Below, piece by piece: positions 13,317 through 24,103 of a stretch of 64,000 nucleotides of DNA. The notes beneath the pieces were generated by a model. It searched no databases and was not told the origin of the DNA. It saw only the letters and a program-made list of their open reading frames with translations. Each line of letters starts with the position of its first letter. Position 1 is the first letter of the stretch. This stretch comes from Lycium barbarum. Its lineage: Eukaryota; Streptophyta; Magnoliopsida; Solanales; Solanaceae. The stretch covers positions 18,364,336 through 18,428,335 of the forward strand of contig NC_083340.1 of assembly GCF_019175385.1 (NCBI RefSeq), read 5' to 3'. The position numbers and the translations under genes were made by a program.

Positions 13317-16085
13317 TGTTGACACCCAATTTTGTCCCTCCTTTATTCCAATTTATTTCCTTGGGCTTCTAAATTTATTAACAATCTAAGTACTTTATTT
13401 TCACCACTATTTTTTATTGCTACTACTATTAATATTGTTATCCTTCTTATTACTTTCATCTTCACTATTTTACTATCAACATTACTAGCATTACGTTATC
13501 ACAAATTTTTATGGTTCGTCATCATTTCATTTTCGGGTTTGGACTCGTTAAAATTATAAGTCAACACTTTATTAAGTCTTTATTTTCTACATATTAATCA
13601 CTAATTGTCATCATAATATATATACAAGTTAATCACTTAGAAGTTGTAGAAATTAATTACTAAGAAGCCCAAAGGGAATTAAGTTAAAGGAAGAAAAGGC
13701 CATGAAATTCGGCCAAATTGAGCCCAAGCTAGCAGCCCATTAATGTTTTCGGACCAGTCCCCTATAACCAGCCCATTATCCGAAATACCCATGACCCGGC
13801 CCAACAAAAAAAAAATACACTTTCAGCCCCCTTCTCCAAAACCTAATCTCTTCAGTCTCAGCCGCACCCCCTTCACTCTCTCCCTCTCCATTTTCAGTTA
13901 AGTCCTCTCCTTTCTTTAGCCATGGACAGAAATTTGCCCCTCCAATTTAGAGTAAGTTTCTCACTTTTTCACCTTTTCTCTCCTCTTCTCTTTGTCACGA
14001 GCAAATACATATCACAAGAAGCCAAGAATGACTTTTCAGATATCTGAGCATAATATTCATTCACGGGCTAATTCAAACGGCTCTTTTAACTTTTGTTTCT
14101 AGCCAAAAATCTCGAATTAAAAACTGAAACCCTAGTCACTTTTACCTATAAATGTTGTCTTAAGCGTTCAGCCGAGGGGGGACATCTGGGAATATCACCA
14201 TACCAGAGACTACCTCTGCACATTTTTAAGCTCGAGAACCTTTCGTTTCCAGGATTAGTTTCTCCGTCCCAGTGGGCTTTAGCTGTGGTTGTGAGTCGGG
14301 AGCTCATTTGTGTCGAGTTCCGATCTGTTCCTAACTAGTAGTACTTAAATTATAAAGGAAAAACGACAAACTTGTAACAATAAGAACTCCAAATGTTTAG
14401 CAACTATTGATAGAGAAATATCACTTAAAATAAAAAAATAAAAAAAAGAGCTTTGAAAATAAAATTTATTGTTGTTGCAGTTCTAATAAAATAAATAAAT
14501 TGAAGGAAAAAAAGATATATTATTTGTATTCCTATTTTGCCCTCATGGTAAATTTATAAAAAGGGTGAATTTATTGTTTTGCAAGGAAATAAAGAGATTG
14601 GGGTTTAAATCATAAAAAAAAAATAGGATAGGGTGCAAGTTGAAAAAAAGAGCACACATTAAGGGTGCAAAATGCCACGGACTCCTTGTTTGTTTGTCCA
14701 ATGTTTTTTTTAAAATTGAAGTTGTGTTAAGGATTTAGTAGCTTAATGGTCTTACATGGTCATAGATGGGTTAGTTTGTTGCTTAATTTTGATGATTTAG
14801 TTTAAGGCGTGACCTGTTTAGTGATGATCTTTAGTCTTCTGCTCACATAGAAGTAAGATAGACATGAAGCAATTAGAGTGCTTTCCTGGTTTTATCTTCT
14901 TCTTTTTTAAAAAAAATAAATTAAAATAGTTACTGTCCTGAAGGCTAAGTTTTCTTTTGTTAAAAACAATTAACTGCTTCGTTGTTAAGAGTTCCTATTT
15001 TGAGCATGTTACTTTGTTTATTCACACGTAGATTTTAGTGTGAAAATTTGATTAATTGTTCATGTCTTTAAGGTCCTTATTCATGTATATGTTTGTAGTG
15101 ACTTTCTTGAATTTATGGGTTGTGAATTGAATGATAGTGCTACTTTACTTCGTTTACTTATTTTTTTATAAAAGAACCATATCGTTACTCTAATCTTCTG
15201 TTATTTTTCTTTGTTTCGCATGTACAACCGGAGCCGAAGAGTTTCACTTCGAAACTCAACGACACCGCTTATGGAGTTCGCACCCCTTCATCGTCTACCC
15301 TCTTACTTTGCTTGAGTGGAAAATTTGCAGAATATCGCTACCCCTTATGAAAGGCGAAATGGCTTTTTATCATTTTATATCCCTTTGACTTGCTTATCCG
15401 TGTGTTTAAAACTCCTTATGTGACTAACCTTTTATTTCTATTTTGTGTCGTTGACTGTTAAACCTGAGTTACTACTATATAATTCATAGTCATTGCTTAA
15501 CAAATATTTTAATGCTGTTCAATTGTTTTTATCAAGTCAGATTTAAGTTCTTTGAGTTCCAGCCAGACATTGATAAGTTGAACTGCTTTTCTTTAGTTGC
15601 AAACTAATCAATTTTCTTTAACATGAACTAGATGTTGCAGTTTAGATCCATTTAAGGCACAAGAAATTTGAATTCTTGTAATACTCGGTCATGGAGGCTT
15701 ACAATCACCTTAGCCAGCTTTAAACTATTTCTTAAACTTACTTCTGGACCTTTTTTTTTAAAACACGAGATTTTGTTTATCGTGAGATTGTTATATTAAT
15801 CAATTATTTTGTCTTATTATATAATATGCAATATTTTAATCAATTGTTCAAATACTTAGCTATTGTCTTACTTGGTCGTTTCACCACTTATTGAGTACAC
15901 ATAACCTTTTTAATTAACTTTAAGTCCGGTCGGTTAACCATTTTTAATGGATCTTAAAGGATGCCTTCCCTTTAGATTAGTTGAACCCTTACCTAGATCT
16001 TTTAGTTTCGTAGACTTTAAAATGGAGTTAACTTTAGAAAATAACTTTAATGAACTTCAGATGTCCTAATTCACCATAAATAATT
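13317..16085 (+). repeat. Tat/Ogre LTR, about 2.77 kb
   Basis: It starts TGTTGACACCCAATTTTGTC, a start typical of plant Tat/Ogre LTRs. It ends a few bases before TGGCGACTCCTG, a primer-binding-site-like sequence; the exact last base is uncertain (16073-16086). The large size fits the lineage. Short open frames inside it (for example at 14093-14338) show no protein-like features. An AT-rich stretch at 14340-14680 differs in texture and might be a separate small insertion. Confidence 0.75.
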
Positions 16086-16088
16086 AGG

Positions 16089-16150
16089 TGGCGACTCCTG
16101 TACTTTACTTAACCCCGGAATGTTGTAAACCATTTTGACTCCGGTTAAAA
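16089..16150 (+). other. Primer binding site and 5' leader remnant of a second Tat element
   Basis: TGGCGACTCCTG follows the LTR by a few bases. Ogre/Tat elements use a tRNA-Arg primer with this kind of complement, which is family knowledge and not checked here. About 50 bp of leader follows (to GGTTAAAATGGGGTATAACA) before a different LTR fragment begins. The LTR at 13317 therefore has internal sequence on both sides. Confidence 0.55.
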
Positions 16151-16390
16151 TGGGGTATAACAGATACTTTACTGTTAGCCTTGCAGCTCTATCATATATG
16201 TTATGTTGTGGCGACCTTGTCAGATCGCATATGAATATATGTGCTGAATGATCGGATATTCCTATGTTGGGCCTTTTCTGCGTGCAGGTGTTCTTTGAGT
16301 TATGATTTATAATGTTCAAAGTAACGGATAAGTCAGGTGGTTCCCGGCCTACGGGTCGGAGCCCGTCATACTCCTGATAGGGGTGTGACA
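16150..16390 (+). repeat. 3' end of a truncated chromovirus-type LTR
   Basis: The segment ends in CCCGGCCTACGGGTCGGAGC, then CCGTCATACTCCTGATAGGG and GTGTGACA. This is the ending style of the chromovirus LTRs in this window (compare 5530-5589 and 32480-32553). The start is missing. No primer binding site follows. Confidence 0.55.
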
Positions 16391-16628
16391 TCACGTTACA
16401 TATTTGGTTGTTCGGAAAAATCATTTACGTCTGTTAACCAATATTGGGTGGGGGGCTATTTATGTCAATCTTCCCATGGTGGTATATCCATAATTACACG
16501 ACGTGCATACCTAGTGGAGTTGTAAATATCTTTTTCTAAATAAATATGAATTTATGTTTTTAATCGAGTATTTCTTATTAATTACACGTTTTACCGCATG
16601 AACATTCCCGTTAATTAATTTCCCTTAA
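16391..16628. other. Short unassigned stretch
   Basis: Nothing recognisable is visible between the LTR end and the Helitron start. The last base, A at 16628, is the expected host base next to a Helitron 5' end. Confidence 0.5.
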
Positions 16629-16938
16629 TCTATATATAATATAAAGCTAGGCATAAACAAGGTCATGTGACACCTCTCTATGGCCTAGAAACACAATTAT
16701 CTTTTTTTTTTTTTTTTTTTTTTTTAGCATTTTCCTATTTTTTTCATTTATATGATAAGTAAAAAAAAAAAAACTCAAAAGCAATCATTTAACTCTCTTA
16801 AATATATTAAATGTGCTTAATTTTTTTTTCTTCCAAAGATGAATCAGACGTTGCATAACTTGATGAGTATGGAGGAATGAAACAGCATTTAAGTCTTACA
16901 AAATTAACTATTCCAATAATTAACTGTATAACTCAGGG

Positions 16939-17238
16939 TTGGGATCCCCTCCAGTTAACTTCCACCACTATTGCTCAATTTGCCACGTGTACAATACAAA
17001 ATTAACGGTGTTGATTGATTTAATCCCTGCACAAGTAATAACTATTGTTAAGACATGGGTTTGCCATCTCTGTAACACTCACCATGTTTTAGGTTCAGAT
17101 ACCATCCTTGTAACAGACGGTTTTCCTTTCCTTCATGAGAATCCCACCAAATCAAGGACCACTATTGTTGAAAGAAATGAATTAACTTGTAAACAAAATA
17201 ATATAGAATGGGTTTACACACCAATCCTTGAAACATAG
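16939..17238 (+). other. Open frame of 99 codons inside Helitron C, function unknown
   Basis: The frame is rich in Cys and His near residues 15-50 (C-S-I-C-H, then W-V-C-H-L-C-N-T-H-H), which could hint at a captured zinc-binding fragment. Helitrons often carry gene pieces. There is no flanking exon structure I can support, and 99 codons in 8 kb of AT-rich DNA can occur by chance. I do not assign a function. Confidence 0.2.
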
Positions 17239-17349
17239 TCTAAGATTTCCAAATCATTAGAGAATGTTAATTTTTTCTTTTTTGTTGCGTTTTCATGGCC
17301 TTTATTGTCTATATCTACTCTTTTGAGTTCAAAATCACGTAAAAATAGT

Positions 17350-17760
17350 ACTCTCTTTGTTCCAAAAAAATTGTCTTAGTTTGACTTAATACGGAGTTTA
17401 AAAAATAAAGGAAGATTTTAGAAATCTGTGGTCCAAAACAAGTTTTAGATATTTTTGTGGCTGTAAATCATCTCATAAAGTTAAATTGTTTCTAAATATA
17501 GAAATGTATCAATCTTCTTGGGACAAATTAATAAGGAAAGTTAAATTACTCCCTCCATATAAAAAAGAGTACCCACTTAGTCTTTTTTTCTTGGGAGTGT
17601 CCACTTATCAAATTAAAAAAGAATTAACTTATTTTTTCAGATTTGCCCCTATTAAGTGTTATATGATCAAATCTCAATACCTATTTAATTAAGGGCAGTT
17701 TAGTCAAATTACTTATTTTTATCTAGAAGTTAGTATTTTCCTAATGAGTGTGCAAATGAC
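17350..17760. repeat. Stowaway-like MITE remnants
   Basis: Two starts typical of Stowaway-type MITEs are visible: CTCTTTGTTCCAAAAAAATT near 17354 and TACTCCCTCCATATAAAAAA near 17549. A matching inverted end (CTTCTTGGGACAAATTAATA near 17513) fits the first. The second has no clear right end before the Helitron junction at 17860. The boundaries are approximate. Confidence 0.4.
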
Positions 17761-18369
17761 ACTCGCGAGTACCACGTACTAATAATACTAAAACTTTAGT
17801 ATTACTACGTTCTAATACTGGATCGGTTGAAATTCTGGAAGATAACTCATATGCATGAACTAGGGAACTTGCCGCACTTCGGGCGGTTATGAAAATACAA
17901 TAAGTTCAGAAATTACTTTTCGATAAATTTAATTGAGACAGAGGGAATCAAAAAGTTCAATTATATGAATTAGAAAATGATAAAATTACAATATAGATAC
18001 TTTAGTAGAATTAGAGCTTAAAGGAATTACATTTTAATTTCATTGTCAAATATTCTTTAAAATGAAAAGAATAATTTATTAAGTTTTTTGTTTTATATAT
18101 TCTGTTTGGGGGAGAAGGAGGTAGTACGTGATTTTCTTAGTTCGAAATAGTTCAAATACATGTATTTAAGGCCTTTTTTTTTACTTTCATTAGAGGTAAA
18201 ATTCTTGTTGGATTTCTTCTATTCATGTAAGAAAAAGAAATGAAAAGTGATAGAAACTAAAATAGAGGGAAAAGAAATAAGTAACGAAATTAATTTATCT
18301 CTATCCTCTATTACAGTATTTGCTTTTGTTCCTTTATTATTTTTTCTCTTCCCTTTTTCCCCTTTTTAC

Positions 18370-19655
18370 GGTTACTCTACAAAATTAAAAAAAAAAAAAA
18401 AAAGCTTTTTTGTTCAAGCTTACAAATCTCTTTTTTTATTGTAATTCTCCGAAACATATTTTATTTTTATTCCAATATGTTACTCGTTTTGTAAATAGAG
18501 AAAAGTAAATCTCAAGTAAAAAAAAAAAAAAAAAAAAAAAACCAAACAGTTGGAAAAAGCAAAAGAAAAAATATTATATTTTTACAATTTTTAATAAATT
18601 TCTTTTCAGCAAGGATATTTAAGATATATTTTTTTCATTTCACCTTAGTCATTCTTTAGCACCTCATATGCCAATAATTGACTGGAGTGTCACCTGTCAA
18701 AATCAATTAGTCTCTAATACAAATTTAGAAAGAAAAAAAAACTATTGACACAAGAATTTTGACAAAAAAATATGTACTACAATGTACATATAGGTAGAGA
18801 AAGCAAAAACTAATATCTACGTACTAAAGGAGGAATTCTAAAAAAAAAAAATGTGAACATAATAATATATATGTATGATGTATGTGGAATTGAAGTACTC
18901 AAAACTAAAGATTAGAACAACAAAAATAACAATAATAACGCCTCAAACTATATGTGTACGAAAAAACTTATTCTAGATTAGACTTAACAAATTTGATAAA
19001 ACTCACTCTGTATGACTCAGTCTTTTTTTTATTTTTTATTTTTTATAGAACTTAATATGTCAGCTCGATCTATTTTTTCTAAAAGAACGGGCTCATATAT
19101 AAAGGACAAAATATACTGACTCTAAATTTTGAATTCTTCACTAAGCTCAAATTGTTTAAGACATAACAAATATAAATATGAAGAGAAGAGCGTGAAGACG
19201 TACTTATACAAGCCATAATTGATGAAGAATATGCAAATCCAATAAAAATTAGTGGAAGATAATGGATCAATAAGGGATTGAATTGATTCAAAATGAGCAA
19301 TAAATCAAAATAATTCCGTTCCCATAGCCGGCGACTGCAATAATCTTCATGGGCTGATCCTTAGAACAAAAAGATAAGTCTATACTTTCAAAGAAAGTAG
19401 TGCCATTTTTTTTGAAGCTTATTTGTAAGAAGAATAAGAAAGAATCTTGAATTAAAATAAAAAGATGGGGTAAAAGAAAAGTCACATTGAAATGAAGTAA
19501 AGTTCATGAGAAAAGGTTTTTTGTGCCCTTCTTTTTATGCAATGAAAAGTCAAGAAGAATTAAGAAGGTGGGGTAAAAGAAAGGTCGTTGGTAGTTAATA
19601 GCCAGTAGTGGGCTAGTGCCTAGTAATAGTTACGGAGTAGTACTAATTTAATTCA
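18370..19655. other. Helitron B body, no gene found
   Basis: The stretch is AT-rich with A- and T-homopolymer runs (about 18388-18402 and 18520-18542) and no convincing coding region. A - strand frame at 19288-19485 includes M-K-I-I-A-V-A-G-Y-G-N-G, which reads like a fragment of a protein start. It has no support beyond that. Confidence 0.4.
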
Positions 19656-19664
19656 CTCTCATGA

Positions 19665-20668
19665 GGGCAAAATTGCCCTTTTTTTTTTGGTGGTATTTAA
19701 ATTTTGTCCCTCATATTTGTGGTCTTTAAATTTTGCCCTTCGGCTAAAATTCATAGGTTCCGGGTTCGAATCCCCGCTCAGTCAAAAATTTAAAAAAAAA
19801 AATGCAAAGCAGAGTTTAAATTTCGCTATGCCCCATCCGGCAGACTTTTAGTCATGTTTAACTAAAAGTCTGCCGGAGGGGACAGACTTTGCCTTGAAGC
19901 ATATATACGTTTATTTTTTGTTACTTTTCAAAGTAAACTTTTAGTAATGTCTTAACTAAAAGTGTGCCCCATAAAACATAACTAAAAGTATGCCCCATAA
20001 GGCGTAAGTTTTCCTTAAGGCATAACTAAAAGTTTGCCTTATATGGCAAAGTTTAAATTTTGCTATGCCCCCTCCGGCAGACTTTTAGTTAAACACAACT
20101 AAAAGTCTGCCACTAAAAGTCTGCCCCCTCCGGCAGAATTTGCTTTGAAGCATATATATATATATTACTTTTCAAGGTAAACTTTTAGTTATGCCTTAAC
20201 TAAAAAGTGTGCCCCAAAGACATAACTAAGAGTATGCCCATAAGGCGGAACTTTTCCTTAAGATATAACTTAAACTTTGCCTTATAAGGCAAAGTCTATG
20301 CCTTAAGAAAAGTTCTTGCCTTATGGGGCATAATTTTGTTATACCTTAACTAAAATTCTGCCCCATAAGGCATAACTAAACTATGTCTTAGGAAAAATTC
20401 TGCCTTATGGGGCAGACTTTTAGCTATGCCGGATCCGGCATAACTTTAACTTTTCCTTAAAGATTGTATGCTGTATCCTGGCGAATTTTTTATTTTATTT
20501 TATGCCTGAGCGGGGGTTCGAACCCAGAACTTCATGTATTCGCCCACCTTTCCAAGCAAAGGGCAAAACTTAAAGACCACAAATATGAGGGGCAAAATTT
20601 AAAGACCACAAATTTGAAGGGCAAAATTAAAGACCACCCCAAAAGAAGGGCAATCCGCGCAAAAAATG
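19665..20668. mobile_element. Mutator-like MITE/foldback element 1
   Basis: Imperfect terminal inverted repeats of about 120 bp start with GGGCAAAATTGCCC and contain GTGGTCTTTAAATTTTGCCC. The inverted copy is at about 20510-20660. The element is flanked by a perfect 9-bp duplication CTCTCATGA (19656-19664 and 20669-20677), the size used by Mutator-superfamily transposases. The interior (19840-20460) is built from repeated, mutually inverted phrases such as ACTAAAAGTCTGCC and TGCCCCATAAGGC. It codes for no transposase. Confidence 0.8.
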
Positions 20669-20679
20669 CTCTCATGATC

Positions 20680-20871
20680 AGTGTTTTAAAAGGCGGGGGC
20701 GTAAGACGGGGCGTTTTACATACGCCTCGACGAGGCGTAAGCCTCGAGGCACGGGGCGTAAGCCCCATGGGTATTTATTTTTTAGTATTTCTTAAAATAA
20801 TATAATTACAATAAATAATTTTAAATAAGTAAAATTACATAAAAAATAAAAGAAAACTGTAAATAAATGAA

Positions 20872-20966
<95 letters not shown>

Positions 20967-21710
20967 CGCGCGCAGATCCTCACAAAAAAAATGATCAAAG
21001 CAATCCATTATATACCGCTTATAACTTGTAATTATATATAACATAATTTTACAAGTATAAACAATATAATGAAATAAAACCTATTATGAAATGCAAATCA
21101 ATTCTAACATTTTAACTTTCAAACACGGAAAAAAACATAGTTTCTTAAAACACTATTACTATCATACTATTCATTTTATCTCCCTATAAGAAAATAATCA
21201 ATAAAATTTATCAATATTACAATTAAAACATAACTTCTTCATGAACAAAAAATAAAATTATATGATAATTCTGATACATAGGACTTATGACCAATGACAA
21301 GTGAAAATGTACAATTCCGCTATGTGTTTTCTTTTAAAAAAATTAAGTGATATTCACCCTCACGACGTTCTCAAATAGTAAATATCCAATATTATGACTT
21401 GTTATATGAGTTACACCCAATCTTCTATTTCTATAGATGAAAAGCTATTAAGTATCATTATTTTGTTAAACAATTATGAGGGTGAATGATTTTAATTAAG
21501 GAATTTAAAATATAATTTGTGTAAGAACTGTTAGGCGAGCCCTGGGCGTTGGGCGTTGGGCGTTAGGCGTGTTTAGGGCGTACGGTTGAGCGCTTAGGGC
21601 GTAAGCCTCATAGGAACTAAGCCCCGCAAGTTAGCTCCAGGGCGTTTTGCCACTGCCCTGCCCCGAGGCGAGCCCCGGGGCGAGTCCTGACACTGCCTTT
21701 TAAAACAATG
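20680..21710. mobile_element. Mutator-like MITE 2, abutting the first
   Basis: The ends are AGTGTTTTAAAAGGCG... and ...GCCTTTTAAAACAATG, imperfect inverted repeats rich in GGGCGTAAGCC-type phrases that continue about 80-150 bp inward. A perfect 9-bp duplication CTCATGATC lies at 20671-20679 and 21711-21719. Its left target copy overlaps the right target copy of element 1, so the two insertions hit nearly the same site one after the other. The centre is AT-rich and holds a (TA)n(TG)n(CG)n microsatellite. No transposase is encoded. Confidence 0.8.
20872..20975. repeat. (TA)n-(TG)n-(CG)n compound microsatellite
   Basis: About 27 bp of TA dinucleotides, then about 58 bp of TG, then a short CG/TGCG tract. 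Runs of alternating purine and pyrimidine of this length can adopt Z-DNA, which is a general property and not observed here. Confidence 0.95.
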
Positions 21711-22160
21711 CTCATGATCTCTTCTTACTAGGTGGGCTGATACATGGATATCGGTTATCTGGGCTTTAATTGATTTGTCTTAAAGATTTGACTTGATTAC
21801 TCAGATGTGGAATTTGGTTCAACATTTATTTCGTGAGGCCTTTTAAAGTCAATTAGTTAATAGATTTATGTGTAAAACAAATTTTAAAAAAAATTCAAAA
21901 AAAAAAAGAGAAAAAAGATAAATAAGAATGGTGGCCATAGAGAGGTGCCACATCATCTTGTCTATGCTTAGTTTTATATGATATATAGATTCTGCTTTGT
22001 CGTGGCTTAAATTTCTTCTCTCTCTTTTGACATTAATTTTCTTTTATTTATATGATATTTTAAAAATCCTAAATGTCACCTTATTAATTATCTGCATAAT
22101 TGTGACTCCATTTCCGGAGGATAACTGCTGCTCTGATCCGTTACATGGCCATAACTTTAA

Positions 22161-22390
22161 GGGCCCGTTTGGCCATAAATATCAAAAACTTTTTCACTTT
22201 TTTTGGAATTTTTGAAGTTGGAGTTGGAGTTGTGTTTAGCCATAGTTTTTGAAATTGTAGTTTTTGATGAAATGTAGTGTAAAAAAGTGAAAAAAGTGAT
22301 TTTTTTTTGAAAAATAAGTTTTTCTTGTTTTTAGTATTCCGGAATACAACTCCGGAAAAAAGTGAATAATTTTTATGGCCAAACGCCCAC
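22161..22390. mobile_element. Small MITE, GGGC(C)CGTTTGGCCA ends
   Basis: GGGCCCGTTTGGCCATAAA at the left and its near complement (TTTATGGCCAAACGCCCAC) at the right bound about 230 bp. The bases TTAA lie next to both ends, so the target duplication could be TTAA, TTA or TAA. The ends resemble Tourist/Harbinger-type MITEs, but the duplication is ambiguous. It lies in Helitron C, between Helitrons B and A. Confidence 0.6.
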
Positions 22391-22407
22391 TTAAGTTTTG
22401 TGTCTAA

Positions 22408-24103
22408 CTAGTAACGTGTCTGCGCTTCGCGCGGTTATGGAAAATAATAGTAATTTCATGAAATGACCATGTAAAAATCTTGAGATATAAAAGATATTCA
22501 TGGGTGTAAATTCAGTACTTCAAGCACCATACTTACAAGTCATATAAATGGAAATCTTGTTATGTAAATTTAATAAGCATTTCTTAATCAATTAGCTCGT
22601 TCTTTTCTATAAAATGAAAATAATAATTTACTATTTTTGGAAACAATTAATAATGTCTTTGAATAATATATATTTAATATATGTATATTTTGCATATTAA
22701 GTTCTAAAACATTTCCTGAAGTTTATCATATTTTGAAAAAAATAACAAAGAAGATATGTGAAATAAAAAGTAAAAGAAAATAAAAATAAAAACTGCACCT
22801 TTTCAATTATCTTTTCTTCACCTTTTTCATTTTCCTCCTTTTCATTCTTCTTTCCATTGGTCCCTCTGTAATAATATTTTGTAGCATTATATTAAGAAAA
22901 TCATTTATGAAAGGGGAGGATATTTTAGAGCAAAACATGAATTATATGAGCAGATTAAAACACAAATAGTAAAAAAGAAAAGTTCTTAGTCAGCATGAAA
23001 TTTCAGCACACTTACAATTTTCAAAATTATTCATTGTGAAATTGAATTATGAAAAGTGAATCACTGCTTGCGAAGAAAGAACAAACTAAATTGATAAAGG
23101 ACGAAGGAACTTGTCCGAGCCTCAATACATATACTACTCATTTACATATTGTTGGTCTTTCAGAAACGTCTTCTGATGAGTCCTTGGTATCCTTTGGTGT
23201 AATTTCTATCTCAATTTTTTCACTTTTCTCGTTAATGTTCCTCTACCTTCGTTCTTCGCCAAATTTTCGGTTCTCCTTCGCTCGCTTACAGACTCAGCTC
23301 TTCTTTATGTAGTTTCTTCTTCAATTATAAGACCTAGATATACTCAAACTAATGGCTCTCCCTCACCTCATACGTCCCAACTCCTTTTTATCGTCGTCAA
23401 ATGCCTCCGTTGACTCCACCGCATTCTTGTTTCATCTCATGTACCTTCATTGCATCCAACCTTGCAAAACTTTCCTTTTTCTTGAAAAAAAAAAGAGTCT
23501 CCAAGTTTATAACTACGCCTCCAACCAGATTTTGTTAATTGGTGGATGATAATGTGAAAACCTTTATATAGATATGAGAGAGCTTAGAGTAAATTTAATT
23601 CATCCAAAGAGTTTTGGTAAGTGAAAAGGCACGTTATTGAATCATTCATGAGGTAACGGAACCATCATAATCAGTGCATTATCATAGTGTATTAAGTGAT
23701 TAAGAAATGGGGAGTGAGTTATTTATGTATAGGTTCGTGCAACGTTATTGCTTGAGAAGATTTTTAAGTAGTGGTAATTATTGGTTATAATATTCAGAGT
23801 ATTGGAGATAACTAAGAGAGTTAAATGTTTGATCACTAATTGCAAAATTTAAAGCAGTGACGATCGCTAAATGCAAAAGTAATAGCAGTGACTTTTGAGC
23901 TTTGTAAATTGAAAAAATTGAAGACGGATAATTAAGAGAATGTAATTAATTAAGAAATGAATTTCCTATTTTTAATATGTCATATAGATAGGAAAAATTA
24001 GAAAAATGTCAAAAAAAAATGAGAAAAAAAAATAAATAGGAATGATGGTCATAGAGAGGTGTCACATCACCTTGTCTATGCCTAACTTTATATTATATAT
24101 AGA
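22408..24103 (-). mobile_element. Helitron A, non-autonomous, nested
   Basis: The 5' end on the - strand is TC at 24103-24102 (TCTATATATAATATAAAG). The 3' end is CTAG at 22411-22408, preceded by the hairpin CCGCGCGAAGCGCAG. The flanks are A at 22407 and T at 24104. At 1,696 bp it is short. Frames at 23049-23312 and 23352-23549 show no family features. It shares its first 60-90 bases with Helitron B, so both belong to one family. Confidence 0.8.

Larger units (their letters stand above)
17860..21989 (-). mobile_element. Helitron B, non-autonomous, nested
   Basis: On the - strand the 5' TC lies at 21989-21988 (reading TCTATATATCATATAAAA). The 3' CTAG is at 17863-17860, preceded by a GC-rich hairpin (CCGCCCGAAGTGCGG). 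The flanking bases are A at 17859 and T at 21990, the expected A|T target. The 5' end shares its first 60 bases with Helitrons A and C (for example the block at 21930-21989 against 24040-24103). About 2.05 kb of its 4.13 kb are two Mutator-like insertions at 19665-21710. No Rep/helicase gene is present. Confidence 0.75.

Noticed and set aside
13922..14338. Host gene exon starting at the ATG near 13921
   Set aside because: It lies wholly within the Tat/Ogre LTR, the frame is short and no protein family is suggested.
19755..19785. Possible tRNA gene around GGTTCGAATCC
   Set aside because: No cloverleaf, acceptor stem or A-box at the right spacing is visible. It is part of an inverted repeat of a MITE.
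20792..21044. Thr-His and Tyr-Ile repeat frames on the - strand
   Set aside because: They are translations of the (TG)n and (TA)n microsatellite inside the second Mutator-like MITE.
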